Below, one piece after another: positions 1 through 8,618 of a stretch of DNA of 29,472 bases; position 1 is the stretch's first letter, and each line of letters starts with the position of its first letter. A model generated the notes under the pieces. The model made no database searches. It saw only the letters and a list, made by a program, of their open reading frames with translations, and was not told where the DNA came from. The stretch spans positions 1 through 29,472 of the forward strand of contig SZPE01000058.1 of NCBI GenBank assembly GCA_030263555.1. The letters are read 5' to 3'. The DNA comes from CFX2 sp014338005 (lineage in GTDB: Bacteria; Chloroflexota; Anaerolineae; Aggregatilineales; Phototrophicaceae). The position numbers and the translations under genes are program-made.

Positions 1-1008
1 GGCTCATGGGTAAAAAGAGTGAAAGGCAACCAAATCAGCAATGAAAGCGGGCGAGACGCGCTTCAGATTACGACGGAATTCACACAAGGCAATGTAGCCA
101 GCCAGGTTTTTCTTATGGACCCCTTTGAACGGACGCAGGAAATTGCGCACATCGGTCCACAACCCTTCAGTGGTGTTGCAGTGGACTTCACAGAAGCCGT
201 CGCCGTCGTCATCGCGCGCCCATTCATGCCGCCCATGACAGACGCTGTCACGTTGACGCGCGATACCGTTGTAGCTTTGGTATTCATCGGTGTTGATAAT
301 CGCCGCGCCCCGCGTGAACTGGTGCGCATGGGCGCGCAAGGTGGTGCCTTTAGTGTCCTGTACCACCCGCAGGCGTACCTGGCCGGTTTCGCGGCCCACC
401 GTGCCCAGAACGGGCGGACGATCATTGGCGTAGGTGCCGCGGCCCCGCTGCTTGTTGGCCCGACACCGCGGCGGGTCAGCCGGATCAAAGTGTTCTTCAC
501 CTTTTTTCCCCCGCGTTCTGAAACATCTCATCGCTTTCAGTCACGTTATCGGGTAGGGGTGTATCTGGTTGCATCTGAACGGCGTTGGCTTGCAGTTCAT
601 GGCGGATATCCAGCACCGTCTGGTAGCTCACGTCCAACTCAGCAGCCAGCGTGGTCGTCGCTTCGCCTTTCACCACCCCGCGCAGCAGTAAGACCACCTG
701 CTGCGGTGTCAGATGCCGCTGCTGGAACACGGTCCCACTATACAGATTGTAAATCTGCTGGCAATGCCTACAACGATAGACTGTCAGTTGGCTCTTCTTG
801 GTCTGACGATGAACGTAGGCATCAGCCACCGATGCCCGGCAGCGGGGACACTTCAGCCCGTCGGGGTGGAAGTAGTCCAGAATCCATTGTTCGCTTTGTG
901 CTTGACTGAGTATATCGGTGATTGGAAATTCCATGTGGTATAGTTTGCCCAATCCTTTTCACTCTTCCTACAGTTGAGCCTCCTTTTCACTCTTCCTACA
1001 GTTGAGCC
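1..1008 (-). mobile_element. IS1595-family (ISXO2-like) insertion sequence
   Basis: The element carries one transposase on the minus strand, flanked by terminal inverted repeats. The left end (1-24) and the reverse complement of the right end (957-980, and again 985-1008) agree at about 19 of 24 positions. Both start GGCTCA and share an AAGAGTGAAA block. The right terminal repeat is present twice in tandem, as perfect 28-bp copies at 954-981 and 982-1009, so the true outer boundary could be 980 or 1008. The left end coincides with the window edge, so the 8-bp target duplication expected for this family cannot be checked. The right side abuts a histidine kinase gene missing its 5' part, which makes this the likely insertion site. 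Confidence 0.85.
4..934 (-). pseudogene. IS1595-family transposase, frameshifted
   Basis: The first frame (934 down to about 497) encodes the N-terminal part of an ISXO2-like transposase. It has a zinc-ribbon with paired cysteines (CPRCRA ... CRHC), a helix-turn-helix-like segment, and ends ESDEMFQNAGEKR-stop, which contains the first catalytic acidic region (SDE). The second frame (about 500 down to 4) continues with the DDE core: GEEHFDPADPPR, then IINTDEYQSYNGI with the second Asp, then HCNTTEGLWTDVRNFLRPFKGVHK with the final catalytic region. The two frames meet at a run of six A on the coding strand. Removing one A restores the family sequence, so a single-base insertion broke the gene, unless slippage rescues it. 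An in-frame TTG at 952 is an alternative start; ATG at 934 is more likely. Confidence 0.88.
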
Positions 1009-1009
1009 T
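954..1009. repeat. Two perfect tandem 28-bp copies of the IS right end
   Basis: Positions 954-981 and 982-1009 are identical 28-bp units, each ending in GTTGAGCCT and each containing the right-hand terminal inverted repeat of the insertion sequence. The second copy supplies the TTG start and first codons of the truncated histidine kinase frame. Confidence 0.95.
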
Positions 1010-1937
1010 TGATGCTTTAATCCGGCGCGCGCTGACCGATGAAATCGTCACCAATTTTGAAACCGAGCGCGTGCGGCGGGACGGTGAGCTTATCCAAGTG
1101 AGCATTTCGACGGCGGCTATTCATGACGCGGACAGCGCCGTTTACGAGGTGGTGGCGGTCGTTTCCGACATCACTGAGCGCAAACGTATGGAGGCCGACC
1201 TGCTGGAAAAAGAAAAACTGCGGCTGGCGCTCAATAAAGAGGTCGAACTGCGTAATATGCGGAACCGTTTTATGTCTATGATTTCGCATGAGTTTCGCAA
1301 TCCGCTCTCGGTCATCGTCTCGTCCGGTGACATGCTGGAACGGTATTATGCGCGTTTGTCGGAAGAATCCCGCAGCGAGCATTTCGCCAATATTCGGACT
1401 TACGCCGGGCAGCTGACTGATCTGCTGGACGACATCCTGGCGCTGCTGCGCGCGGAATCCATCGGCCCGGAGTTTAAGCCGGCGCCGGTAGACCTGGCGC
1501 AGTTGTGCGAAAATGCCGTCGGCGAAGCCCGGCTGAAGGCGCAGAACCAATGGCAGATTCATTTTGCCAACCTGGTCGGTCAGACGATCATCAAGGCCGA
1601 CGAAAAACTGCTGCGCCACGCTTTAAGCAACCTGCTGTCCAACGCCATGAAATATTCTCCACCGCAGAGCGTCGTCTCCGTCAAACTGTGGCAGGATAAC
1701 CGGTGGTTTCATATTCAGGTGGCCGATCAGGGCATCGGCATCCCGCCGGAAAACCTCAAACGCCTGTTCGAACCGTTCTACCGGGCGGAAAACGTCGGCG
1801 ATGTCCCCGGAACCGGCCTGGGGCTGGCGATCACCAAACAAGCGGTGGAACTGCACGACGGCCAGCTTGAGGTAGAAAGCGCCGTCGGCCTGGGCAGCGT
1901 TTTTACCATCTACCTGCCCGCCAGCCTTGCCACTTGA
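1002..1937 (+). CDS. PAS sensor histidine kinase, 5'-truncated by the IS
   Basis: A sensor kinase of a two-component system that would autophosphorylate on His and pass the phosphate to a response regulator not present here. Visible parts are the C-terminal half of a PAS/PAC domain (residues 20-62, ending VVSDITERKRMEADL), a coiled linker, a HisKA domain with the phosphoacceptor His96 in SHEFRNPL, and a complete HATPase_c domain. The latter has an N box (N210, N214 in SNLLSNAMKYS), G1 box (DQGIGIPP, 242-249) and G2 box (GTGLGLAI, 270-277). The frame opens with a TTG inside the IS terminal repeat, and upstream it reaches a stop within the IS at 975. The sensory N-terminus and native start are therefore missing. 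The kinase core is intact, but expression from the IS end is doubtful; it may be a pseudogene. Confidence 0.85.
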   Translation: MSLDALIRRALTDEIVTNFETERVRRDGELIQVSISTAAIHDADSAVYEVVAVVSDITERKRMEADLLEKEKLRLALNKEVELRNMRNRFMSMISHEFRNPLSVIVSSGDMLERYYARLSEESRSEHFANIRTYAGQLTDLLDDILALLRAESIGPEFKPAPVDLAQLCENAVGEARLKAQNQWQIHFANLVGQTIIKADEKLLRHALSNLLSNAMKYSPPQSVVSVKLWQDNRWFHIQVADQGIGIPPENLKRLFEPFYRAENVGDVPGTGLGLAITKQAVELHDGQLEVESAVGLGSVFTIYLPASLAT

Positions 1938-2025
1938 CCGTGAGTGGACATAAACGGTTCTATATCCATTCCACGCCTTCGTTAACACTAAAAACGGTGA
2001 TCCGACCGCAATCCAGGAGAAGCTC

Positions 2026-2589
2026 ATGTCCAGGGACTACACCGCGCTGCCGTTCAACCAGGTGCGCCGCGCCGACCGCGCGATTGACGATGACGGGTGG
2101 ATTCGCGCCTTTTTGAAGCGTGCGCCGTTTGGCACGCTGGCGACGGTCAGTGACGGGCAGCCGTTTGTGAATACCAACCTGTTCGTTTACGACGAATCGC
2201 GCGGGGTTATTTACCTGCACACCGCCCGCGTGGGGCGCACCCGTGCCAACGTGGATGCCGACGCGCGCGTATGTTTCAGCGTCAGCGAAATGGGGCGTTT
2301 TTTGCCGGCGGATACAGCATTGGGATTCAGCGTGGAGTATGCCGGGGTGGTGGTATTTGGCCGCGCGGAAGTCGCCGCCGACCCGGATGAAGCGCGGCGC
2401 GGATTGCAGCTGCTGCTGGACAAATATTTCCCGCACCTTCAACCCGGCCAGGATTACCGCCCCATCACCGACGAGGAACTGGCGCGCACGGCGGTTTACC
2501 GCATCGAAATTGACTCCTGGAGCGGCAAACAAAAAGCCGTCGCGCCCGATTTTCCCGGCGCATTTTTTTATGGGCAGGCGGGGTCTTAA
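2026..2589 (+). CDS. NimA-like pyridoxamine 5'-phosphate oxidase family protein
   Basis: A 187-residue flavin (FMN)-binding split-barrel protein of the PNPOx/NimA-like group, whose members reduce or bind small redox substrates; 5-nitroimidazole reductase is one known activity. Family features visible are the N-terminal RRADRAIDDDGWI helix, the strand GTLATVSDGQPFVNTNLFVYD (about 36-56), YLHTARVGRTRANV (63-76) and the SVEYAGVVVFGRAEV strand (102-116). Length fits the group. The start is chosen at 2026 because an AGGAG box sits about 8 bases upstream. It stands alone, 88 bases after the kinase remnant on the same strand. The substrate cannot be read from sequence. Confidence 0.82.
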   Translation: MSRDYTALPFNQVRRADRAIDDDGWIRAFLKRAPFGTLATVSDGQPFVNTNLFVYDESRGVIYLHTARVGRTRANVDADARVCFSVSEMGRFLPADTALGFSVEYAGVVVFGRAEVAADPDEARRGLQLLLDKYFPHLQPGQDYRPITDEELARTAVYRIEIDSWSGKQKAVAPDFPGAFFYGQAGS

Positions 2590-2749
2590 TGCAGTTTCCA
2601 GTTACAAGCTGTCAGCTGCCAGTTTAAATCACAACCCTTGATGATCCTGAATATCTGATCTGGCATCTTATGGATTTGTGGTTTACAGGCAAGCATCCAA
2701 GCCTGATACGCTGGGACTGCATTAAGCGGCGAAGAATGAAGCCGGGCGG

Positions 2750-4273
2750 CTACCAGTTAATTTTGACATCGCGCCGCCAGTATTTTAATACCAGCGCGCC
2801 GCCGGGCATGGCCGCCGCCAGCCGGTAGAGCAGGTCCCAATCATCGGCGGCCAGGACATTCAGCAGCGGAATACCCGCCGCGTACAGTCCTGCGCCTGCC
2901 GCCAGCGCCGCCAGCGGCGATATTTCCCGCAGCGCCAGCATCACCGTGCCCACCACCGCGCCCACCACCGCCAGCCGCAGCAGGCGCGGCACGAGTCGCC
3001 GCCCGTCCCACCCGGCGGCACGGAAAATCCGCAGCAGCAGCGCCAGCACCAGCAGTTCGGCGCACACCGAGGCCAGCGCCGCGCCCTGCACGCCCAACGT
3101 TGGCAGCAGCGCCGCCAGCAGCGCCACGTTGGCCGCCAGCCCGACGGCGCGAATCACCAGGGTGATACGCTGGCGATTCTGCACCATCAGGCCGCGCGCC
3201 AGCACGCTGGCGAACATCGCCAGCAGCGCATACCAGATCAGGATACGCAGCACGTCCGCCGTCGGGCGAAAGTCCTCGCCGAACAGCGGCACGGTGATTT
3301 CCGCCGCGAAAATTGTCGTCACCAGGCTGATCGGCAAACTGACCAGCAGCGTGAAAAAGGCCAGTTTGTCCACCATAAACCCGAACAGCGGGCTGTGGCC
3401 ATCGCCGTAAGCGCGGGACATGAGGGGAAAGGTCGCCAGCAGCACGGTGGTATTGAGCAGTTCGATCACGCCGAAGATCAGCACGAAGGCCACCGACAGG
3501 TAGCCGGTTTCGGTGTTGCCGATCAGTCGGTTGGTCAGCAGTTTGTCGGCTTGCTGGTAGGCCAGCGAGAGGAAGGCCGCCAGCGCCAGCGGCGCGCCGT
3601 TGACCAGCAGCGGCCAGGCGATTGTACGGTCGAACGGCCAGACCGGGCGCGTGCCGCCGTGCCAGAGCAGCCACCACAAAACCGCCGCCCGGATTATCCC
3701 GGCAGCTATCGTGCCGGCGTATACACCGAACAGCCCATAACCGCCAGCCAGCCCCAATCCTGCCAGCGCCACCAGCAACACCACGTACCCCACCGACACC
3801 GCCGATGAGGCCAGCATACGCTCCTGTGCCAGCAGCAGGTCATTACACATGCTGCCCAGGATGTCCACGATCAGGCTGATGCTGGCGACAGCGACGAAAA
3901 CGCGCACGGCCTCGCTGTAGCCGCCCAGCGCCGCCGCCGCGTTCAGCCCCACATAGGCCAGCAGCGCCAGCAGCGTTTGCAAAAACAGGGTGGCCGTCAG
4001 GTAGCGCCCGGCCTGTTCCGGGCGGCGCGCCACGTCGCGCACCACGATTGGCCCCATGCCGAAGTTGGGGATGGCCGAACCGACCATGATAAAGGCCGAC
4101 ACTGCGCCGTAGATGCCGTACATGGCCGGGCCAAGCGCCGATGCCAGCAAAAGCTGCCACCCGAACTGTAAACCTCGGCTGAGGATGCTGGCGGCAGCAA
4201 TCGCCCCGGCGTTGCGGGCCGCGCGGCGTGCCTCCGCGCCGGAGATAGCAGGCGCAGGCGTTTCGGTCATCAT
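2750..4273 (-). CDS. Oligosaccharide/lipid-linked polysaccharide flippase (PST/Wzx-like)
   Basis: A 507-residue integral membrane protein of the MOP superfamily (polysaccharide transporter, Wzx-like). Such proteins move lipid-linked sugar intermediates across the cytoplasmic membrane. The N-terminal helix has the usual features (AAASILSRGLQFGWQLLLASALGPAMYGIYGAV), followed by about 12-14 hydrophobic segments and conserved acidic/basic positions such as YQQADKLLTNRLIG in the middle. It starts 19 bases after mutS2 on the same strand and is probably co-transcribed with it. No other sugar-polymer genes are nearby, so the cargo is unknown. Two adjacent ATG codons (4273, 4270) could start it; no clear ribosome binding site distinguishes them. 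Confidence 0.85.
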   Translation of the reverse strand: MMTETPAPAISGAEARRAARNAGAIAAASILSRGLQFGWQLLLASALGPAMYGIYGAVSAFIMVGSAIPNFGMGPIVVRDVARRPEQAGRYLTATLFLQTLLALLAYVGLNAAAALGGYSEAVRVFVAVASISLIVDILGSMCNDLLLAQERMLASSAVSVGYVVLLVALAGLGLAGGYGLFGVYAGTIAAGIIRAAVLWWLLWHGGTRPVWPFDRTIAWPLLVNGAPLALAAFLSLAYQQADKLLTNRLIGNTETGYLSVAFVLIFGVIELLNTTVLLATFPLMSRAYGDGHSPLFGFMVDKLAFFTLLVSLPISLVTTIFAAEITVPLFGEDFRPTADVLRILIWYALLAMFASVLARGLMVQNRQRITLVIRAVGLAANVALLAALLPTLGVQGAALASVCAELLVLALLLRIFRAAGWDGRRLVPRLLRLAVVGAVVGTVMLALREISPLAALAAGAGLYAAGIPLLNVLAADDWDLLYRLAAAMPGGALVLKYWRRDVKINW

Positions 4274-4292
4274 AACGAGGGTTGGCCGCCGG

Positions 4293-6692
4293 TTACGTCA
4301 GCGGAACCATGTGGATGATAGTCACGCCGCCGCCGCCTTCCTGCGGCAGCGCCTCGGTAACTTTGGAAACCAGCGGGTGATGTTCCACACGCTCGCGGAC
4401 GGCCTTCTTCAGCGCGCCGGTTCCTTTGCCATGTACGATGCGGGCGAACGGCAGCCCGGCCATATAGGCGGCGTCCACATAAGTTTCCAGGCGTTTGAGC
4501 GCATCGTCCACACGCTCGCCGCGCAGGTCAAGCTCCAGCCCCGGCGACTGGCCTTTTGGCACAATCGGGTCGGGCGATTTTTCGTATTCGCGTTTGTGGC
4601 CGCGTTTCATCTGGCGCTTCTGGCTGGGTGGGCGCTGCGCCACTTCGTCCAGGGCGGCGCGCACCTTCAACGAACCGACCTGAACGACGGCTTCGTTTTT
4701 CTCCAGTTCGCTGATGATGCCCTCGGCGTTCAGCTTTGGCAGCCAGACGTTATCGCCCAGGCGGGGCGTCCAGGAGTCAATGACGATGATTTCGCCCTCG
4801 TTTTCGACCGGCTTTTCCAGCCCCGCCGCCAGCCCCGCCGCCTGATCCTGCACGGCTTTAAGCGCGTCCAGCGGCAGCGAGGCGGTTCGCATGTCCGACC
4901 GCAGGCGTTTGACTTCCCGCTGGAAGGTGCGGATTTCTTCCGCCGCCTGCCGCCGCGCCGAGGCGATGATGTCCCGGCGTTCATCCTCGATTTTGTCCAG
5001 GCGGGCTTGCAGTTCGGCGCGCTGTTCTTCGGCTTCTTCGCGCAGGGCGAGGATCGCCATCTGGTTACGGCGGATTTCTTCGCGTGTCCGCTGGATTTCG
5101 TCCAGCAGGTCATCGGCCACCAGGTCTTCGGTGGCGACCATTGTGCGCGCGTCTTCGATGATGGCCGCGTCCAGCCCCAACCGCTGGGCAATCGCCAGCG
5201 CATTGGAGCGCCCCGGCAGGCCGACGATCAGACGGTAGGTGGGGCGTAAGGTCGCCAGGTCAAATTCGACGCTGGCGTTGCGGACGCCGGGCGTCTCCAC
5301 ACTGTAGATTTTGAGTTCGGGATGGTGTGTGGTGACGATGGTCGTCACCCGGCGGCTGACCAGATGCGTCAGGATGGCCCGCGCCAGCGCCGAACCTTCC
5401 GCCGGGTCAGTGCCGGCGCCCAGCTCGTCCAGCAGCACCAGCGAGCGTTCGTCACATTCGCGCAAAATCTGGATGGTGTTGGTCATGTGGGATGAAAACG
5501 TGCTGAGGGACTGCTCGATGCTCTGTTCGTCGCCGATGTCGGCGTAGATGCCGGTGAACACGCTGATTTTGGCCTGTTCAGCGGGGATTTGCAGGCCGGA
5601 CTGCGCCATCAGCGCCATCAGGCCGATGGTTTTAAGCGAGACGGTTTTGCCGCCGGTGTTCGGCCCGGTGATGACCAGCGCCCAGGTGGATTCGTCCAGC
5701 TCCACGTCAATCGGCACAACATTGCCGGTCAGCAGCGGGTGGCGCGCGCCGCGCAGGTAAATGGTGCTGCCGGGGTGATTGGGGTGGTTGGAGCGCGGTC
5801 GGAAGGGCAGCAGCGCCGGCTCGACGGCGTTCAGTTCCTCGGCGTAACGCGCCCTGGCGAGAATCAGGTCAAGATACGCCAGCACCTCGACGGTGCGGAC
5901 GATGTATTCCGACTGCCTGCCGATTTCATCGGTGAGCGCCTGGAGGATGCGGCGGATTTCTTTTTCTTCGTCCAGCTGCAGTTCGCGGTAGGTGTTGTTC
6001 AGTTCCACCGTCGCCAGGGGTTCGATGAACAGTGTCGCGCCGCTGGCGGACGAGTCGTGGACGATGCCAGGGATGCGGCCTTTGAACTCGGCCTTAATGG
6101 GGATGACATAACGCCCACTGCGGGTGGTGATGATGGCTTCCTGCAAAAACAGCGCGTTCGCGCCGGAGGTGATGATGCGCGTCAGGCGGGTTTGCAGGCG
6201 GTCGTAGACCAGTTTTAAGTCGCGCCGAATGACCGCCAGCTGCGCGCTGGCCGAGTCCAGGATTTCGCCTTTTTCGTTCAGCACGCGGCCAATTTCATCC
6301 TGGAGCGCGGTGCATTCCTCGGCCTCGTTGACCAGATCGGCCAGCAGCGGATACTGCCCTTTCATCCGGCCCAGGGTGCGCCGCAAGGCGGTGGCGCGGC
6401 GCAGGGTCTGGCGGATGTCCAGCAGGGTTTGCGGCTCCACCAGGACGCCGCGCGTGGCCTGCACCGCCGCGTCACGCACGTCACGCGCGCCGCCAAGCGA
6501 AATATTGACTTTATTTTCAAACAGCAGCCGGGCTTCGGCGGTTTCGCGCTGCCAGTTCTGGGCTTCTTCCAGGTCGGTCGTCGGCTGAAGCTCGCGCGCC
6601 AGATCGGCGCCGGCAGAAAACGAACAGTGTTTTGCAAGCTGCTCAAGAATTTTGTGGAGTTCGAGGGTCTGAATAGATTTTTCGTTAATCAC
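4293..6692 (-). CDS. mutS2: MutS2 family ATPase/endonuclease
   Basis: A 799-residue MutS paralogue that lacks the mismatch-recognition domain. The family is linked to suppression of homologous recombination and, in Bacillus, to rescue of collided ribosomes (RqcU). In order: N-terminal core/lever domains (1-300), an ABC-type ATPase with Walker A GPNTGGKT (343-350), the DEQSIEQSLSTFSSHM segment (388-403), Walker B LVLLDE (418-423) and GAGTDPAEGSALARAI; a long coiled coil (about 515-620, rich in E, R and Q); a KOW-like segment; and a C-terminal Smr nuclease domain with LDLRG and HGKGTGALKKAV. The length is standard and all key motifs are present. The start is GTG at 6692; the next good start would remove conserved sequence. 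The flippase gene follows 19 bases downstream. Confidence 0.96.
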   Translation of the reverse strand: MINEKSIQTLELHKILEQLAKHCSFSAGADLARELQPTTDLEEAQNWQRETAEARLLFENKVNISLGGARDVRDAAVQATRGVLVEPQTLLDIRQTLRRATALRRTLGRMKGQYPLLADLVNEAEECTALQDEIGRVLNEKGEILDSASAQLAVIRRDLKLVYDRLQTRLTRIITSGANALFLQEAIITTRSGRYVIPIKAEFKGRIPGIVHDSSASGATLFIEPLATVELNNTYRELQLDEEKEIRRILQALTDEIGRQSEYIVRTVEVLAYLDLILARARYAEELNAVEPALLPFRPRSNHPNHPGSTIYLRGARHPLLTGNVVPIDVELDESTWALVITGPNTGGKTVSLKTIGLMALMAQSGLQIPAEQAKISVFTGIYADIGDEQSIEQSLSTFSSHMTNTIQILRECDERSLVLLDELGAGTDPAEGSALARAILTHLVSRRVTTIVTTHHPELKIYSVETPGVRNASVEFDLATLRPTYRLIVGLPGRSNALAIAQRLGLDAAIIEDARTMVATEDLVADDLLDEIQRTREEIRRNQMAILALREEAEEQRAELQARLDKIEDERRDIIASARRQAAEEIRTFQREVKRLRSDMRTASLPLDALKAVQDQAAGLAAGLEKPVENEGEIIVIDSWTPRLGDNVWLPKLNAEGIISELEKNEAVVQVGSLKVRAALDEVAQRPPSQKRQMKRGHKREYEKSPDPIVPKGQSPGLELDLRGERVDDALKRLETYVDAAYMAGLPFARIVHGKGTGALKKAVRERVEHHPLVSKVTEALPQEGGGGVTIIHMVPLT

Positions 6693-6723
6693 GGTCTGAT
6701 CTCGATTTGCATGAACGGTGGAA

Positions 6724-6751
6724 GTATAGGCGGCGCGGGGCGAAAAGTCAA
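6724..6751 (-). promoter_or_regulatory. Sigma-70-type promoter for mutS2-flippase
   Basis: Read on the minus strand, TTGACT (6746-6751) and TATACT (6724-6729) are separated by 16 bases. Each box differs from consensus at one position. The -10 box lies 31 bases upstream of the GTG start of mutS2, inside the 115-base gap after the ABC ATPase gene. Confidence 0.7.
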
Positions 6752-6807
6752 TCGCCGGTTGTTAAGGGGTCAGGAGGGGTTTTGAGCGGCACAATGGACG
6801 CCGAGTC

Positions 6808-7830
6808 TCACGGGGTTTTGAGCGCGTGCAGGGGGACGCGCGCACCGACGCGCACCCGCTGGCCGGGCGCGAAAGCCGGGCGTGAGTCCAGGCGGGCCAC
6901 CAGTTCCGAGCCGTCGTCCAGGCGCAGGCCGAGACGCTGGTCATGCCCGTAAAATTCGCGCCATATAACGGCGGCGTTGGGCGTGTCGCCGTCGGCAGAC
7001 AGGCTGACATCTTCAGGCCGCAGCAAAATATCTACCGCGCCATAAGCGGCGGCGGCCAGCGGCAGCGCCCCGATGACAGCGGCGGCGGTATCGCCCTGCG
7101 CTTCGGCGGGCAGAAAGTTGGCCTCGCCGACGAAACGGGCGACTGCGCGGCTGGCCGGACGGTGATAAAGCTGCTCCGGCGCGGCGACCTGAGCAATGCG
7201 CCCTTCCAGCATCACCGCCACCTGGTCGGCCAGGCTGAGCGCCTCCTCCTGGTCGTGAGTGACAAAAATGCAGGTTTTGCCGGTCTGCCGCAGGATGCCC
7301 CGCACTTCGGCGCGCACCTGTGTGCGGAGCGCAGCGTCCAGATTGGAAAACGGCTCGTCCAGCAGCAGGACTTCCGGCGATGGGGCGAGGGCGCGCGCCA
7401 GGGCGACACGCTGCTGCTGCCCGCCGGAGAGTTCGTAAGGCATTCGCCCGCCCAGGCCGTCCAGTCCCGCCAGCGCCAGCATTTCGGCCACGCGCGCCGT
7501 TTTGTCCCGCGCAGGCAGCCCAAAGCCGATGTTATCGGCCACGTTTAAATGCGGGAACAGCGCGTATTCCTGGAACACCATACCCACGCGGCGCTGCTCC
7601 GCCGGGATGCGCGCGCCGTCCCCGACGACCGTTCGCCCGTTAATGCTGATGAGTCCCTGCTCCGGCCATTCAAAACCGGCAATCAGGCGCAGCAGGGTGG
7701 TTTTGCCGCAACCGCTCGGCCCCAGCAGCGCCAGGATTTCCCCGGCGCGGACGCTCAAGCTGACGCCCTGGATGACGGGAGTCGTCCCGAACGATTTTTC
7801 CAGATCACGGCACTCCAGCATAGCGGGCAT
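6808..7830 (-). CDS. Iron(III)-type ABC transporter ATP-binding protein
   Basis: A 340-residue cytoplasmic ATPase that powers import through the permease encoded upstream. It has Walker A GPSGCGKT (37-44), Q-loop VFQEYALFPHL (86-95), signature LSGGQQQR (134-141), Walker B VLLLDEP (154-160), D-loop SNLD and H-loop His192 in FVTHDQEEAL. A C-terminal regulatory TOBE-like region (about 235-340) includes ILLRPEDVSL. This layout is that of the FbpC/PotA/MalK-type importer ATPases. The start ATG at 7830 lies 2 bases beyond the stop of the YwiC-like gene. A longer open frame runs upstream but is antisense-phase coding noise over that gene. Iron is inferred from the FbpB-like permease, not from this protein. 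Confidence 0.92.
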   Translation of the reverse strand: MPAMLECRDLEKSFGTTPVIQGVSLSVRAGEILALLGPSGCGKTTLLRLIAGFEWPEQGLISINGRTVVGDGARIPAEQRRVGMVFQEYALFPHLNVADNIGFGLPARDKTARVAEMLALAGLDGLGGRMPYELSGGQQQRVALARALAPSPEVLLLDEPFSNLDAALRTQVRAEVRGILRQTGKTCIFVTHDQEEALSLADQVAVMLEGRIAQVAAPEQLYHRPASRAVARFVGEANFLPAEAQGDTAAAVIGALPLAAAAYGAVDILLRPEDVSLSADGDTPNAAVIWREFYGHDQRLGLRLDDGSELVARLDSRPAFAPGQRVRVGARVPLHALKTP

Positions 7831-7832
7831 GG

Positions 7833-8618
7833 TCACAATTCCCAGGCAAAACCCAGCGCGGCCAGCAGCACCGCCAGCAGGCCATAGGCGATTTCGCGGA
7901 AGCCGATGGTTTTGGCCGGCGTCGGCACGCGGCGGTACAGCCCCAGCGCCGCCCGCGCCAGCAGGATCAGCAGCGCGGCGCTCGCCAGCAGCGGCGCTAA
8001 TCCGCCGGCCCACAGCGCCAGCGCGGCCAGGAAACCGGCGATTTGCGCCGCCAGTGGGGGAAGTTTGGCCGCCGGTTTGCCGTGTTCCAGGCGCAGCCGG
8101 GCGCGCACGTACAGCACCGACGGCAGCGCGCGCGCCGCTAGAATCGCCCACAGCGCCAGCGCCGGGGGCAGCGCCCAGCCGCCCGCCAGGGCGATGCTGC
8201 CGCCGACCGACGCCAGCGCCAGCGGCCCGGCCAGTTCCGGCAGGGCGGCGCGGCTGCGGTTGGTGAAGTCGTAAACCAACTGCGCGGCCATGAAAGGAAA
8301 ACCCAGCGCCATCGGCAGCAGGATGTCCGGGCCGGCGATCAACACAGCGGCGGCGAACCCCAACAGCGAAACCGCGCCGTAGGCCAGCACGAAACGTTCC
8401 GCAGCGGCGGTGCGGGCAAAACGCCTGCCGCGCTTGCGGTCGGCCAGGGCGATTTTGAGCGGCTGCCGCACCAGGAACATGCCCAGCACCCCAACCGCCA
8501 GCCACAGCCCCGCCGCCGACGGCGCGACCAGCAGCCCCAACAGAATCGGTTCTAACAAAAAGCCCCAGCCGCCGTGTTCGGCGGGCAGGGCGATGGATCG
8601 GATTTTAACGGCGGTCAT
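7833..8618 (-). CDS. YwiC-like family membrane protein
   Basis: A 261-residue polytopic membrane protein with about 8-9 hydrophobic segments. The N-terminus (ALPAEHGGWGFLLEPILLGL) matches the start of the YwiC-like family, in which an 'EHG(A/G)W' motif precedes the first helix. Another loop (VRQPLKIALADRKRG) is also typical. The function of the family is not established. Its ATG overlaps the cupin stop by 4 bases (ATGA) and its stop is 2 bases from the ATPase start. It is therefore translated as part of the transporter operon and may be an accessory membrane component. Confidence 0.82.
   Translation of the reverse strand: MTAVKIRSIALPAEHGGWGFLLEPILLGLLVAPSAAGLWLAVGVLGMFLVRQPLKIALADRKRGRRFARTAAAERFVLAYGAVSLLGFAAAVLIAGPDILLPMALGFPFMAAQLVYDFTNRSRAALPELAGPLALASVGGSIALAGGWALPPALALWAILAARALPSVLYVRARLRLEHGKPAAKLPPLAAQIAGFLAALALWAGGLAPLLASAALLILLARAALGLYRRVPTPAKTIGFREIAYGLLAVLLAALGFAWEL

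Noticed and set aside
496..505. Programmed -1 ribosomal frameshift in the transposase
   Set aside because: The second frame is +1 (or -2) relative to the first, and the A6 run is not in the phase needed for a standard -1 slippery heptamer. A base insertion or transcriptional slippage explains it better.
19..909. Long plus-strand open frame of 296 codons opposite the transposase
   Set aside because: It is antisense to a clear IS1595 transposase and shows no domain; high GC keeps the opposite strand open.
2637..2829. Open plus-strand run with protein-like composition (LDDPEYLIWHL, FTGKHPSLIRWD)
   Set aside because: No start with a ribosome binding site, no recognisable family, and it runs into the antisense of the flippase gene. 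It may be a decayed remnant, but that cannot be supported.
4113..5249. 378-codon plus-strand frame opposite mutS2
   Set aside because: Antisense shadow of the MutS2 coding strand with no domain features.
7831..8505. In-frame upstream extension of the ABC ATPase frame to 565 codons
   Set aside because: The added part overlaps the YwiC-like gene in another frame and is low-complexity Ala/Gly/Arg; the ATPase domain begins at 7830.
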